Assembly: GCA_020201015.1 (NCBI GenBank)
Contig: JAIVHN010000207.1
Span: forward strand, 1-13,887
Source of the DNA: Spirochaeta sp.
Lineage (GTDB): Bacteria; Spirochaetota; Spirochaetia; DSM-27196; SLAA01
Direction of reading: 5' to 3'
Length of the DNA stretch: 13,887 bases
Under the pieces are notes generated by a model. The model was not told the origin of the DNA. It made no database searches and worked only from the letters and a program-made list of their open reading frames with translations. Of the stretch, positions 7,234 to 13,887 are shown piece by piece (the first letter of the stretch is position 1; the number at the start of each line of letters is the position of its first letter). The position numbers were made by a program, and so were the translations under genes.

Positions 7234-8284
7234 AACTACCCTTCTTGAAATTCAGAACCTAGCCAAATACTTTGAGGTCGGCCGTTCGCTCTTTAAGAAA
7301 AAGCGCCACCTCTATGCTGTCGACGGCATCTCGGTTTACGTACGCACAGGTGAAACGCTGGCACTCGTCGGCGAGAGCGGATGCGGCAAGTCCACTACCG
7401 GTAGACTCATTCTGAATCTTGAACAACCAACTGGCGGTCATATCTTCTACCGTGGTAAGGATCTTGCCGACTACACAGCCAAGGACTGGAAGCGCTACCG
7501 TCAAGGTGTTCAGGTTGTGTTTCAGGACAGCCATTCATCGCTCAATCCACGCAAGACAATCCGCCATATTCTTACCGCAGCAATGTTTTCTTCCGGTACC
7601 ATTCCCCGTAAAGATTCCCAAGCGGCCGAGGAACGTGCCCGCGCCCTCATGGCCGAGGTGGGACTCAAGCCAGCCGAGACATTCTTGGCCAAGTATCCGA
7701 ATGAACTCTCGGGAGGGCAGCGGCAGCGAATAGGCATTGCGCGTGCGCTCTCTACCAACCCGGACCTCATTGTTGCCGACGAGCCGGTCTCCTCACTCGA
7801 CGTCTCGGTCAAGGCGCAGGTACTCAATTTGCTGGACACCCTTCAAAAAGAGAAAGGGGTGGCCTACCTCTTTATCAGCCATGAGCTGTCTATTGTTCGC
7901 TCGATTGCAGACCGTGTAGCGGTAATGTACCTTGGCAAAATTGTTGAGTCCGGACCGGTAGCAGATGTCTTTGACGCCAAGGTCCACCCCTACACCGAGG
8001 CCCTCATCTCAGCTACCCCAATTCCCGACCCCGACACAACTCGCAACAAAAAGCGAATTGTCCTCCCGGGCGGCGTGCCCTCGCCTATGGATCCTCCCAA
8101 GGGCTGCCCATTTCACCCACGGTGTTTTCGAGCCGAGGCGAAATGCGCCACCGAGGTTCCCCCAACGGTAGAGGTTGCACCCGGGCATCATGCTGCCTGC
8201 CACTTTGCGGAGGAACGCTTTGCTGCATTTAGCGGCTCTTCGGAGTCAATCCGAACAGTTAAGTCTCGTCTTTGCAGCCAATGA
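7226..8284 (+). CDS. ABC transporter ATPase, DppF/OppF-like
   Basis: Second ATPase of the importer, 352 residues, expected to form a heterodimer with the DppD-like subunit. Seen: the OppF-typical LFKKKRHLYAVDGIS near the start, Walker A GESGCGKS at 49-56, VFQDSHSSLNPR, signature LSGGQRQRIGIA from 161, Walker B LIVADEPVSSLD from 181 and FISHELS with the switch histidine. The C-terminal extension has GCPFHPRC and a later Cys near AACHF, as in the family. The last 25 residues after HF look like an unconserved tail. The gene ends the operon, and its last 26 bases overlap the 3' end of the convergent GGDEF gene. No terminator stem is visible at that junction, so the two transcripts probably run into each other. 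Confidence 0.95.
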   Translation: MAETTLLEIQNLAKYFEVGRSLFKKKRHLYAVDGISVYVRTGETLALVGESGCGKSTTGRLILNLEQPTGGHIFYRGKDLADYTAKDWKRYRQGVQVVFQDSHSSLNPRKTIRHILTAAMFSSGTIPRKDSQAAEERARALMAEVGLKPAETFLAKYPNELSGGQRQRIGIARALSTNPDLIVADEPVSSLDVSVKAQVLNLLDTLQKEKGVAYLFISHELSIVRSIADRVAVMYLGKIVESGPVADVFDAKVHPYTEALISATPIPDPDTTRNKKRIVLPGGVPSPMDPPKGCPFHPRCFRAEAKCATEVPPTVEVAPGHHAACHFAEERFAAFSGSSESIRTVKSRLCSQ

Positions 8285-9260
8285 TGTAGCGGTCGCGGCC
8301 TGCATCCTTGGCGCGATACACGCATTTGTCGGCGCGCTGAAACCAAGAGTGAGTATCGGTATCGGGGCCTTGCAACGCAGCACCAATAGACACGGTAAGC
8401 GGCCTCTCGCCAACGCGGATGGTGGCCCGTACCCGAGTGAGAATATTCTCACACACCGCCTCAAGACCGGCAGCGTTTGTACCGGCAATGAGCACGACAA
8501 ACTCATCACCCCCGTAGCGGAAAGCGTGGTCGTTCATGCGAAGTGAGTTTATGAGCAGGTGAGCAAATTCCCGCAAAATTCGATCTCCCTCTGAGTGTCC
8601 ATAATCGTCGTTTGTTTGCTTGAAACGATCTATGTCAATGATAATGAGCCCGTACTCAGCACCAATCTCTTGCTGGGCGGACATTGCAAATTGTAACTCC
8701 TGCTCCAGGCCCCTTCTATTCTTGAGACCGGTTAAGGGATCTTTTGCAGCCAAGCGCATGAGTTGTTTGTTCTGATTTTTTGTGCTGCGCGCCGCTACAA
8801 AGCTAAAAGCCACGGTTGACAGCGAAGTAGCAAGGAAACTTATAAGATGTATTCGTGACTCAACTATACTAGCCGGTAGAGCGAGCTCGCGAATTGTAAT
8901 GGCCCCTATTGCAGTTGCAATGAGGGCCAGGGCCGTCTTGGGCGGCGACAGGAAAAACACAAACATCACAAGCGGGAAAATCCAGAGCGCGCCCTCTATG
9001 CCACGATAAAAAGTGCTCACCAGTACCCCAACGGTACAGATTACAGATATGATAATCCCACTTGCGTAGGTGGTGCCGGTTTTCCATGCCCAGGCTGCGG
9101 CTGCTGCAGTTACCCCCACTACGAGGAAATTCGCAACCGCAACTATGTAGTAACCGGAACTAAGCCGAAAGACTGCCAAGGGCAAAACAAAAAGACACAC
9201 CAACAGCGTTACAATGAGAATAATTGTCAGGTGGAGGTCTTCAATAAGACGTGCGTGCAT
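8259..9260 (-). CDS. Membrane-anchored GGDEF diguanylate cyclase
   Basis: Makes the second messenger c-di-GMP from two GTP, under control of a membrane domain of unknown signal. From ATG 9260 the protein is 333 residues: about five hydrophobic segments in the first 150 residues, then a GGDEF domain starting at DPLTGLKNRRGLE. The active site is intact (RYGGDEF, GGDEF at 250-254) and a canonical product-inhibition I-site RMND sits five residues before it (241-244). The typical ADKCVYRAKDAGRDR end is present. The frame stays open to 9530, but that would overlap the divergent dehydrogenase by about 190 bases, and the upstream residues look non-coding. A promoter-like pair at 9288-9317 supports the 9260 start. 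No EAL or HD-GYP partner is in the window. Confidence 0.9.
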   Translation of the reverse strand: MHARLIEDLHLTIILIVTLLVCLFVLPLAVFRLSSGYYIVAVANFLVVGVTAAAAAWAWKTGTTYASGIIISVICTVGVLVSTFYRGIEGALWIFPLVMFVFFLSPPKTALALIATAIGAITIRELALPASIVESRIHLISFLATSLSTVAFSFVAARSTKNQNKQLMRLAAKDPLTGLKNRRGLEQELQFAMSAQQEIGAEYGLIIIDIDRFKQTNDDYGHSEGDRILREFAHLLINSLRMNDHAFRYGGDEFVVLIAGTNAAGLEAVCENILTRVRATIRVGERPLTVSIGAALQGPDTDTHSWFQRADKCVYRAKDAGRDRYIIGCKDET

Positions 9261-9287
9261 ATACCCATCCCAGTAGAATTGCGGTAA

Positions 9288-9317
9288 AGTATGGGCTGCA
9301 CAGGCAACACCGGTCAA
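9288..9317 (-). promoter_or_regulatory. Candidate sigma70-type promoter of the GGDEF gene
   Basis: On the minus strand TTGACC (9312-9317) is followed after 18 bases by CATACT (9288-9293). These are five of six and four of six matches to consensus. A transcript would begin near 9280 and reach the ATG at 9260 after a short leader containing GGGATGGG. The element lies in the 80-base gap shared with the divergent dehydrogenase. Found by eye. Confidence 0.5.
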
Positions 9318-9340
9318 GCAGACGAGTGCGGAGAACACCA

Positions 9341-10063
9341 ATGAAACTACTTTTACTGAGCGGCGGGTCGCGCGGGCTGGGAAGTGAACTGTACAAGCGG
9401 TATGAGCAGAACTCCTGGCTCGTGTATGAGTTCTCGCGTTCTGCCCCGCACCGTAACTCAGTAGAGGTCGATTTTTCCGACCCCTTAGCGGCACATGCGG
9501 TATTCTCGCGGCAGTTTGACCAAGCAGCACAACAGGACTGGGAAGAGATTCAGATTGTCGGCAACGCGGCTACGCTGCACCCCATGCAACCGCTCGCAAA
9601 AATGCAGGCTCAGGAACTGGTAGCCAACACACACATCAACATCGCGTCAGCTCTGCTCTTCCTGTCCTCGGCGCTCGACACCTTTCAGGACCACACCTGC
9701 CGCAAGCTGTTGGTAAACATCTCCTCCGGTGCGGCAAACAAAGGCTATGCAGGTTGGTCGCTCTACTGCGGCGCTAAGGCTGCCCTTGAAAACGTTGTTC
9801 GCTCGGTTGCACTGGAGCAACAACACCTGCCGCACCCCTTCACCGCAATCAGCATTAACCCCGGTCTCATCGACACCGAGATGCAGGCAGAGATTCGCGC
9901 CACCTCAGTAGATAACTTCCCGGATGTGCAGAAATTCTACAAGCGTCAGGCCGACGGACTTCTCAGGCCACCAGCGCAAGTAGCCGCCGCGGTTGCCAAT
10001 ATCCTGTCACAACCTGAGCTTACTCCAGGTGAGGTCTACAAAGTGGACGACGTGATCGGGTAG
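9341..10063 (+). CDS. Short-chain dehydrogenase/reductase, sepiapterin/benzil-reductase-like
   Basis: NAD(P)H-dependent oxidoreductase of the classical SDR family, 240 residues, cytoplasmic. Seen: nucleotide-binding SGGSRGLG at 7-14, VGNAATLHP in the position of the NNAG motif, catalytic serine in NISSGAA (S128/S129), and Y142 and K146 in YCGAKAA, followed by NPGLIDTEM. The wording GYAGWSLYCGAKAALE is closest to the sepiapterin reductase and benzil reductase branch, where carbonyl groups of small molecules are reduced; the actual substrate is unknown. ATG 9341 is preceded by GGAG with seven bases between; the frame is open upstream to 9251, but that part overlaps the divergent GGDEF gene and its promoter. 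It stands alone, with no operon partner. The stop is TAG at 10063. The gene appears intact. Confidence 0.9.
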   Translation: MKLLLLSGGSRGLGSELYKRYEQNSWLVYEFSRSAPHRNSVEVDFSDPLAAHAVFSRQFDQAAQQDWEEIQIVGNAATLHPMQPLAKMQAQELVANTHINIASALLFLSSALDTFQDHTCRKLLVNISSGAANKGYAGWSLYCGAKAALENVVRSVALEQQHLPHPFTAISINPGLIDTEMQAEIRATSVDNFPDVQKFYKRQADGLLRPPAQVAAAVANILSQPELTPGEVYKVDDVIG

Positions 10064-10156
10064 TTTGCAGACGCCAACGCCGACGATCTCCACAATGCCT
10101 CCGACATCGACGATGATACATTATTGATACATCCACCCCTAAGATGAAGCTTGACC

Positions 10157-11060
10157 TCAGTGCTGGCGGGCTAACGCAATAATGCGAGCGCTTATGAACG
10201 CCACAAAACTTAAGCCAAGAGCCAGAGCAAAGATTAGGCCGACGCCGCTGAAACTCTGGGTTGCTTCAGGAAAGCCAAAATAGGCAATACCTAGGGCAAC
10301 CATTACCGCACCACCAATGAGCTTATTCCCAGCGCAAAGACCGCGGTAGCTGCAAGCATCGGCAGAATCGCACCACGTTGTTCAAAAATCGCCCTGCCAC
10401 GCTGAGCAATAAGCGGCTGGAACCTTTCAGGTATGGTGAGCGAGAAGCCCCATTTAAATGCAAAGTAGTCCTTCATGTTAATGAGGCCCATACCCACCGC
10501 CAGTGCCGCAATAACCAAGCGGATAAAGACCAACTCGCTGGCCGCTGCCAGCACACTGAACACGCCAAGTATGAAGAGGCCGTAAACCGTCGCAGTGACC
10601 ACCAAGAACACAGCTCCGACAGCCAGGGTCCTCCGGCGTGAACCAGTGCGAACTATCAGCCCAATGAGAAAGGTCAGCACCCAGAGCGAACATGGGTTAA
10701 AGCCATCTACCGCTGCAATAGCGGCAGTAACCACAAAGGTTGGCAGCGTCTCCACACTAATGCTTCCGAATAGCGGCAGCGCAATCTCGCTCCTCGGGCC
10801 GCCAGGCAGCGGCTTGCCTCCGGTACGGTCGCTCAGATCCTGCTCGCGTAGCAGGTCGCGAGCTACCAGCTCTATCTCAGGAACTGTGTCGACACCAATG
10901 CCAACCCAGCTATACTCATCCAGGAAAAAACTTGGCACACCTGCCGCTGCAATTCCCCGTTCACGAGAAAGCTCGCGAAAACGCGCCAGCGCCTCGCGGT
11001 CGGACGATATCTCGTAGCGCTGTATCTCAAGCTCCGGTAGACGTTCCTCAAGCCGGTTAG
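10157..11060 (-). pseudogene. Damaged thioredoxin-like/DsbD-CcdA-like membrane thiol-disulfide protein
   Basis: In intact relatives, an exported thioredoxin-like domain is joined to a membrane domain that carries electrons between cysteines. Here the frame enters without a start codon at RLEERLPELEIQRYEI, continues through GVPSFFLDE (the cis-Pro region of a thioredoxin fold), then membrane segments with AVDGFNPCSLW (first redox Cys) and AILPMLAATAVFALGIS, and stops at 10303. A shift of one frame at about 10322 gives a convincing continuation, KLIGGAVMVALGIAYFGFP, through a last hydrophobic segment to TGA at 10157. The thioredoxin CxxC and the second redox Cys, which in DsbD/CcdA relatives lies in the fourth membrane segment, are both absent. 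About 70 residues appear to be missing at the frame change. The longest open reading frame, GTG 10938 to 10303, is therefore not a real gene start. Function is expected to be lost. Confidence 0.72.
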
Positions 11061-11186
11061 AAAAGCGTACTTAAGGGAGTTTGTTATCGCTTCGTTTACT
11101 ATGAGCCCCAAAGCAACTGCAGTTCCGGTTACAACCCCTACATCCGCAATGTCGGTGGAGAGTTCAATGGCGTCCGACCCTACTGC
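11061..11186 (-). pseudogene. Fragment of a histidine kinase ATPase domain (N-box)
   Basis: About 42 codons in a frame different from both neighbours read AVGSDAIELSTDIADVG, then TGTA and ALGLIVNEAITNSLKYAF. The last stretch is a textbook N-box of the HATPase_c domain, closest in wording to HisKA_2/HWE-type sensor kinases (GLIVNELxTNALKHAF). Nothing before or after it is kinase: the upstream side is the end of a thioredoxin-like protein and the downstream side is the middle of another. There is no H-box, no G boxes and no start. It is a remnant, or a sign of joined sequence, and cannot make a working kinase. Confidence 0.65.
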
Positions 11187-11568
11187 ATTCGGCTATCTCT
11201 GAGTTGCCCTGATACGCATTATTCCCAACAAACAGGACCGGAAAAATACGGTACTCACGGCCATACTCGGACAACAGTGCCCGGGCTTCATCCATGCGCT
11301 CGCTTCGTAGAATATCAAAGGCCTCAATCTGAAGCGAAACACCAAAGTCTTCTTCGAGCATCGGCGCCTCGGCCGAAACAAAGGTATCGCAGTGAGCACA
11401 GGAGACATCGCCGTAATAGCGAATCTCTATGGCATTGGCGGCCGGCCCGGACACACTCGGCCCGGACGAGCCTGAGGCGGACTCGGCAAGGGCCATGCCC
11501 GATACGCCCGAGATCATGAACATAATTGCTGAAAGACGTAAAATGTGCGCGATGGTGCTGCGCCTCAT
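11164..11568 (-). CDS. Secreted thioredoxin-like protein with CAHC motif, C terminus probably truncated
   Basis: A 134-residue protein with an N-terminal signal peptide (about residues 1-28, hydrophobic core LSAIMFMISGVSGMALA), a Ser/Gly/Pro linker, then a thioredoxin fold: IEIRYYGDVSCAHC with redox cysteines C57 and C60, and the cis-Pro segment IFPVLFVG (P110). It would act outside the cytoplasmic membrane in thiol-disulfide exchange, probably with a DsbD/CcdA-like membrane partner such as the damaged gene just downstream. ATG 11568 has a perfect AGGAGG six bases upstream, and its first bases overlap the stop of the preceding fragment (ATGA). The last residues, ECSRVGRH, do not fit the fold, whose final helix should follow GNSEIA. 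At that point the sequence passes into the kinase fragment. Most of the domain is present, so residual function is possible. Confidence 0.7.
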   Translation of the reverse strand: MRRSTIAHILRLSAIMFMISGVSGMALAESASGSSGPSVSGPAANAIEIRYYGDVSCAHCDTFVSAEAPMLEEDFGVSLQIEAFDILRSERMDEARALLSEYGREYRIFPVLFVGNNAYQGNSEIAECSRVGRH

Positions 11569-11834
11569 GGTGACCCTCCTACCGTTAATGTGTTGGATAT
11601 TGTGTCCGGGTCATCCTCGCGCCATACGCTGCCATCTGCACGAACCACCTCTATGGCAACAATGCTCACTTCCGCTGGCGCATCCGCTTCCACCGGCGGA
11701 AGCACTATGGTTTCCCAGAACCGTTCCCCCGGCGTGAGTTCATCGGGCAATACAATGCTCACCGATGAAGAAAACCACAGGCTGACCTCACGCAGGAGCT
11801 CGTCGCTTACATTCTCTAGGTGTAGTCGTACGGG
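11565..11834 (-). pseudogene. 5'-truncated gene for a beta-rich protein of unknown function
   Basis: The frame reads PVRLHLENVSDELLREV, then LWFSSSVSIVLPDEL and TPGERFWETIVLPP, and ends GGSP at TGA 11565. The pattern of alternating hydrophobic residues with LENVS and TPGERF is like an immunoglobulin-type or CARDB-like beta sandwich of exported proteins; I do not recognise a named family. No ATG, GTG or TTG precedes it in frame for at least 100 bases. The only GTG (11762) would start in the middle of the domain. Its stop overlaps the start of the secreted thioredoxin-like gene by ATGA, so it was presumably the preceding gene of the same operon. The upstream neighbour's reading frame runs into it in another frame. 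Confidence 0.5.
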
Positions 11835-12223
11835 AGTCCCTGTAGCCGAACTGGGAAGCGTTGTTGATCTACCACGCTCCGCCGTGCACCGCTCTGAGCA
11901 AACAGGGACATGCGAACAGAAAGCGGAAAAGTAAGCAAAGCGGACACCCCGGTGGTAATCATTCCGGCATCGCGAAGTGAACTGTCCCCTGAGTCATGAC
12001 CCCGATACCACATTATCGGCCCCGCAATAAGGGCACCAAGACTCAGCAAAAAGCCAGCCGAGGCAAACCATCCAACCGTCATATACCGCGGAAGGTTCTG
12101 CTCAGCTGCCGCTAACCGCGCACGTTGAGCCTCAAGTCGAATGTCGTAGCGTGATGCTTGCTGGGCACCGGCAGCCTGTGCCGCAAATAGAACAACAAGA
12201 ACTAATGAAATGCCTCGTCTCAT
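11816..12223 (-). CDS. Small exported membrane protein of unknown function
   Basis: A 135-residue open frame. The first 22 residues look like a signal peptide (MRRGISLVLVVLFAAQAAGA, then QQ), followed by a charged helical stretch rich in Arg, Ala and Gln (IRLEAQRARLAAAEQNL) and two hydrophobic segments (VGWFASAGFLLSLGALIAG and a later one around MITTGVSALLTFPLSV). I recognise no family. ATG 12223, with GGAAG six bases upstream, is preferred over the open extension to 12277. The last dozen or so residues (PVRLQGLPYDYT) are probably an out-of-frame reading of the next gene, meaning that the natural 3' end of this gene and the start of the next are both lost at about 11835. It is the first gene of the damaged minus-strand group and diverges from the MFS gene. 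Confidence 0.6.
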   Translation of the reverse strand: MRRGISLVLVVLFAAQAAGAQQASRYDIRLEAQRARLAAAEQNLPRYMTVGWFASAGFLLSLGALIAGPIMWYRGHDSGDSSLRDAGMITTGVSALLTFPLSVRMSLFAQSGARRSVVDQQRFPVRLQGLPYDYT

Positions 12224-12238
12224 ACTCTGCTTCCATCC

Positions 12239-12270
12239 TTGTTTCGATAATGTAGTATCTGAAGAAACAA
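12239..12270. repeat. 7-base inverted repeat upstream of the small exported protein
   Basis: TTGTTTC (12239-12245) and GAAACAA (12264-12270) form an inverted repeat with an 18-base spacer, 16-47 bases upstream of the ATG at 12223. It could be an operator or a leader hairpin, but arms of this length also arise by chance. The remainder of 12224-12442 shows no RNA gene or clear promoter. Confidence 0.3.
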
Positions 12271-12442
12271 TGCGCAAGATGCTGCGGCAACACGAGCACC
12301 ATGAACCCGGCAGACTTTTCCTGGTTGCCTTTTCGTAGTACTCTCTACCAGTTCATCACGGCCAGCGTAACCGAACGCAGCCAGCATAGACGAAGCCCAC
12401 GAGCGCAGCGCCCGGGTGAATCTCGGCTCCAATGGAGGGTTC

Positions 12443-13729
12443 ATGGATAAGCAGCACCTACCCGACCGCTTCTACCAAACCACCTTTATGATTGGTCTTG
12501 GCTTCTTCACTATGGGGCTCATGGATCCGCTCTACGACAACTACGTGCCGGTATTTTTGAATCAATACCTACAGTCACGCGCACTCATTGGTACCGTCAT
12601 GACCCTTGATAACATCATGGCGCTCATGCTCATTCCGCTGGTGACGGCTTTGAGCGACAAGACCCGCACGCCTATAGGCAGACGCATGCCCTACATCTTG
12701 GCAACACTGCCCATGAGTGCGGTAGTGTTTGTGTTCCTGCCACGCGCCGGAATGACGTCGCTGCTCATGCTGATCTCGGCCATTGTGTTGTTGAACCTGT
12801 TTAGACAGGCAGCGCGTGGGCCGGTCGTAGCACTAATGCCGGATACCATTCCCGGCGAGTTCCGCAGCGAGGCTAACGGGGTTATCAACACCATGGCCGG
12901 AATTGCCGCCATTGTTGGCACGGTAGCGCTGGCTCCCATGATGGACTTACGGCTGGTGTTGCCGATCATTGGTGACACATCGCGACAACTGCCGTTCATA
13001 ATTGCCGCGGTGCTCATTGTGGTCGCGACAGCGCTGCTGTTCAGCCTTGTGAAGGAGCGCAACACCGCAGTTAATCCGCCAGGCCGCGAGCCGCTCCTGC
13101 GCTCGCTCAAGCTGGTGTTCTCCGGGAATGACAAAAGCGCGATGTTTATTTTATTGTCGTTATTTCTGTGGTTCTCGGCCTATTGGGGCATGCGGCCATT
13201 CATGACGCTCTACACCATAGAACACCTCGGTCTAAGCGAAGGCTTAGCTGGCTTCTCTACCGGTATGGTGGCTATAGCCTATGCCGTGTTCGCAATTCCC
13301 AGCGGCATAATCGCTCACCGAATAGGAAGGAAGCGCACCATTCGCATATCGCTGAGCGCGCTTGCCGCTCTGTCGCTTCTCATGCTCACTCACGGCGCCT
13401 GGACGCTCTCGCTCGGTGCATCTCAGACCTTCGCAGTGGGTACCTTCTGGGCGCTGTTGTTTGGTTTCGGTATGTTCTGGGGTTCGGTGATCACCAACAG
13501 CTTTCCGATGTTGTGGCACAAGGCAAGCTATGACAACCTGGGGATGTACACCGGCTTGTACTATCTTTTTTCTCAGACCTCCGCCATTGTGGCGCCGCCA
13601 ATCTCCGGTATCATTGTTGATCTCTTAGGACTCAGGGCGATATTTGGGTTTGCGGCCGTGTGCATGCTTGGGGCCTTCATAGTAATGAACAATGTGCAGG
13701 GCGGCGAGACCGAACGCGCGGCAGATTAA
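12443..13729 (+). CDS. MFS transporter, GPH/sugar-symporter-like
   Basis: A 428-residue integral membrane protein with about twelve hydrophobic segments, in two halves separated by a charged loop near VKERNTAVNPPGREP. Seen: MDPLYDNYVPVFL in the first helix region, TLDNIMALMLIPLVTALSD and the loop 2-3 motif SDKTRTPIGRRMPY at 71-84. This is the MFS motif A in a form common in glycoside-pentoside-hexuronide and sucrose-type sugar symporters. In the second half, AHRIGRKRTIR repeats the motif. Sugar or glycoside uptake with a cation is therefore a reasonable inference, but the substrate is unknown. ATG 12443 was chosen because GGAGGG lies just upstream; GTG 12416 has no ribosome site. It stands alone and divergent from the small exported protein. 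The gene is intact, with no terminator of usual form in the following 158 bases. Confidence 0.88.
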   Translation: MDKQHLPDRFYQTTFMIGLGFFTMGLMDPLYDNYVPVFLNQYLQSRALIGTVMTLDNIMALMLIPLVTALSDKTRTPIGRRMPYILATLPMSAVVFVFLPRAGMTSLLMLISAIVLLNLFRQAARGPVVALMPDTIPGEFRSEANGVINTMAGIAAIVGTVALAPMMDLRLVLPIIGDTSRQLPFIIAAVLIVVATALLFSLVKERNTAVNPPGREPLLRSLKLVFSGNDKSAMFILLSLFLWFSAYWGMRPFMTLYTIEHLGLSEGLAGFSTGMVAIAYAVFAIPSGIIAHRIGRKRTIRISLSALAALSLLMLTHGAWTLSLGASQTFAVGTFWALLFGFGMFWGSVITNSFPMLWHKASYDNLGMYTGLYYLFSQTSAIVAPPISGIIVDLLGLRAIFGFAAVCMLGAFIVMNNVQGGETERAAD

Positions 13730-13887
13730 TCTACTACGCAGGAACCGGTAGAGAGTTATCGGAATTCCGACGTCGATACGCCGCATTGGTGCCGTGTTTC
13801 ATAGTGCAGGAGTTTGCTAAATCTCCGTATGGCACGAATTCACCACATAAGCTACTTTGTACCGGTGATCTTCTACTTCTTCCCGGT

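Noticed and set aside
9261..9530. N-terminal extension of the GGDEF protein to 9530.
   Set aside because: It overlaps the start of the divergent dehydrogenase and the promoter-like pair, and the residues are Arg/His/Thr-rich with no domain.
10064..10156. Possible extra coding sequence after the dehydrogenase stop (in-frame, acidic: DANADDLHNASDIDDD).
   Set aside because: It lies after a TAG, has no start or ribosome site, and resembles nothing specific; it is treated as intergenic.
12220..12444. Minus-strand open frame of 74 codons whose stop shares ATGA with the small exported protein's start.
   Set aside because: Its ATG lies on the start codon of the divergent MFS gene, there is no ribosome site, and the composition gives no recognisable fold. 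The ATGA overlap alone is not enough.
13768..13779. TCGGAATTCCGA palindrome after the MFS stop, as a possible terminator.
   Set aside because: The arms are six bases, there is no loop and no T-run, so it is not a usable intrinsic terminator.
13829..13887. Plus-strand ATG with a hydrophobic run (SYFVPVIFYFFP), possibly the N terminus of a membrane protein leaving the window.
   Set aside because: Only 19 codons are visible and the nearest GGAG is too far upstream (about 17 bases), so it cannot be told from chance.

Overview
The window is bacterial, with moderately high GC, short intergenic gaps and good Shine-Dalgarno sites. The dipeptide-type ABC operon with a substrate-binding domain, the exported thioredoxin-like protein and the c-di-GMP synthase point to a free-living, probably diderm bacterium. 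The style of several proteins would suit a spirochaete, but this is a weak inference and no rRNA or other marker is present.

Layout. Positions 1-1572 (minus strand) hold a two-gene nucleoside/purine salvage unit: a uridine-phosphorylase-like nucleoside phosphorylase followed by adenine deaminase, which runs off the left edge. Diverging from it, 1683-8284 (plus strand) is a tight five-cistron-like operon: an MTA/SAH-deaminase-like amidohydrolase fused in frame to a peptide-type substrate-binding protein that lacks its export signal, then two Dpp/Opp permeases and two ATPases. A large hairpin lies between the binding-protein segment and the first permease. Together these genes look like an uptake-plus-salvage locus for a purine- or nucleoside-like compound, although the substrate is not provable from sequence.

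Positions 8259-9260 (minus) encode a membrane-anchored GGDEF diguanylate cyclase, divergent from a short-chain dehydrogenase at 9341-10063 (plus).

Positions 10157-12223 (minus) are a mosaic of damaged genes: a small exported membrane protein with a suspect tail, a fragment without a start codon, a secreted thioredoxin-like protein cut near its end, about 42 codons of a histidine kinase ATPase domain, and a thioredoxin/DsbD-like membrane protein that lacks its CxxC and its fourth membrane segment and changes frame. Positions 12443-13729 (plus) encode an intact MFS transporter. The last 158 bases hold no gene I can support.

The most unusual aspect is a series of about five internal junctions (near 2985, 10322, 11061, 11186 and 11835). 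At each, coherent protein sequence from one family runs directly into another family, or into a later part of the same one. Either this is real serial deletion and gene decay, or the assembly has collapsed sequence. Read mapping or PCR across the joints would decide. I found no CRISPR array, rRNA, tRNA, IS element or integrase.
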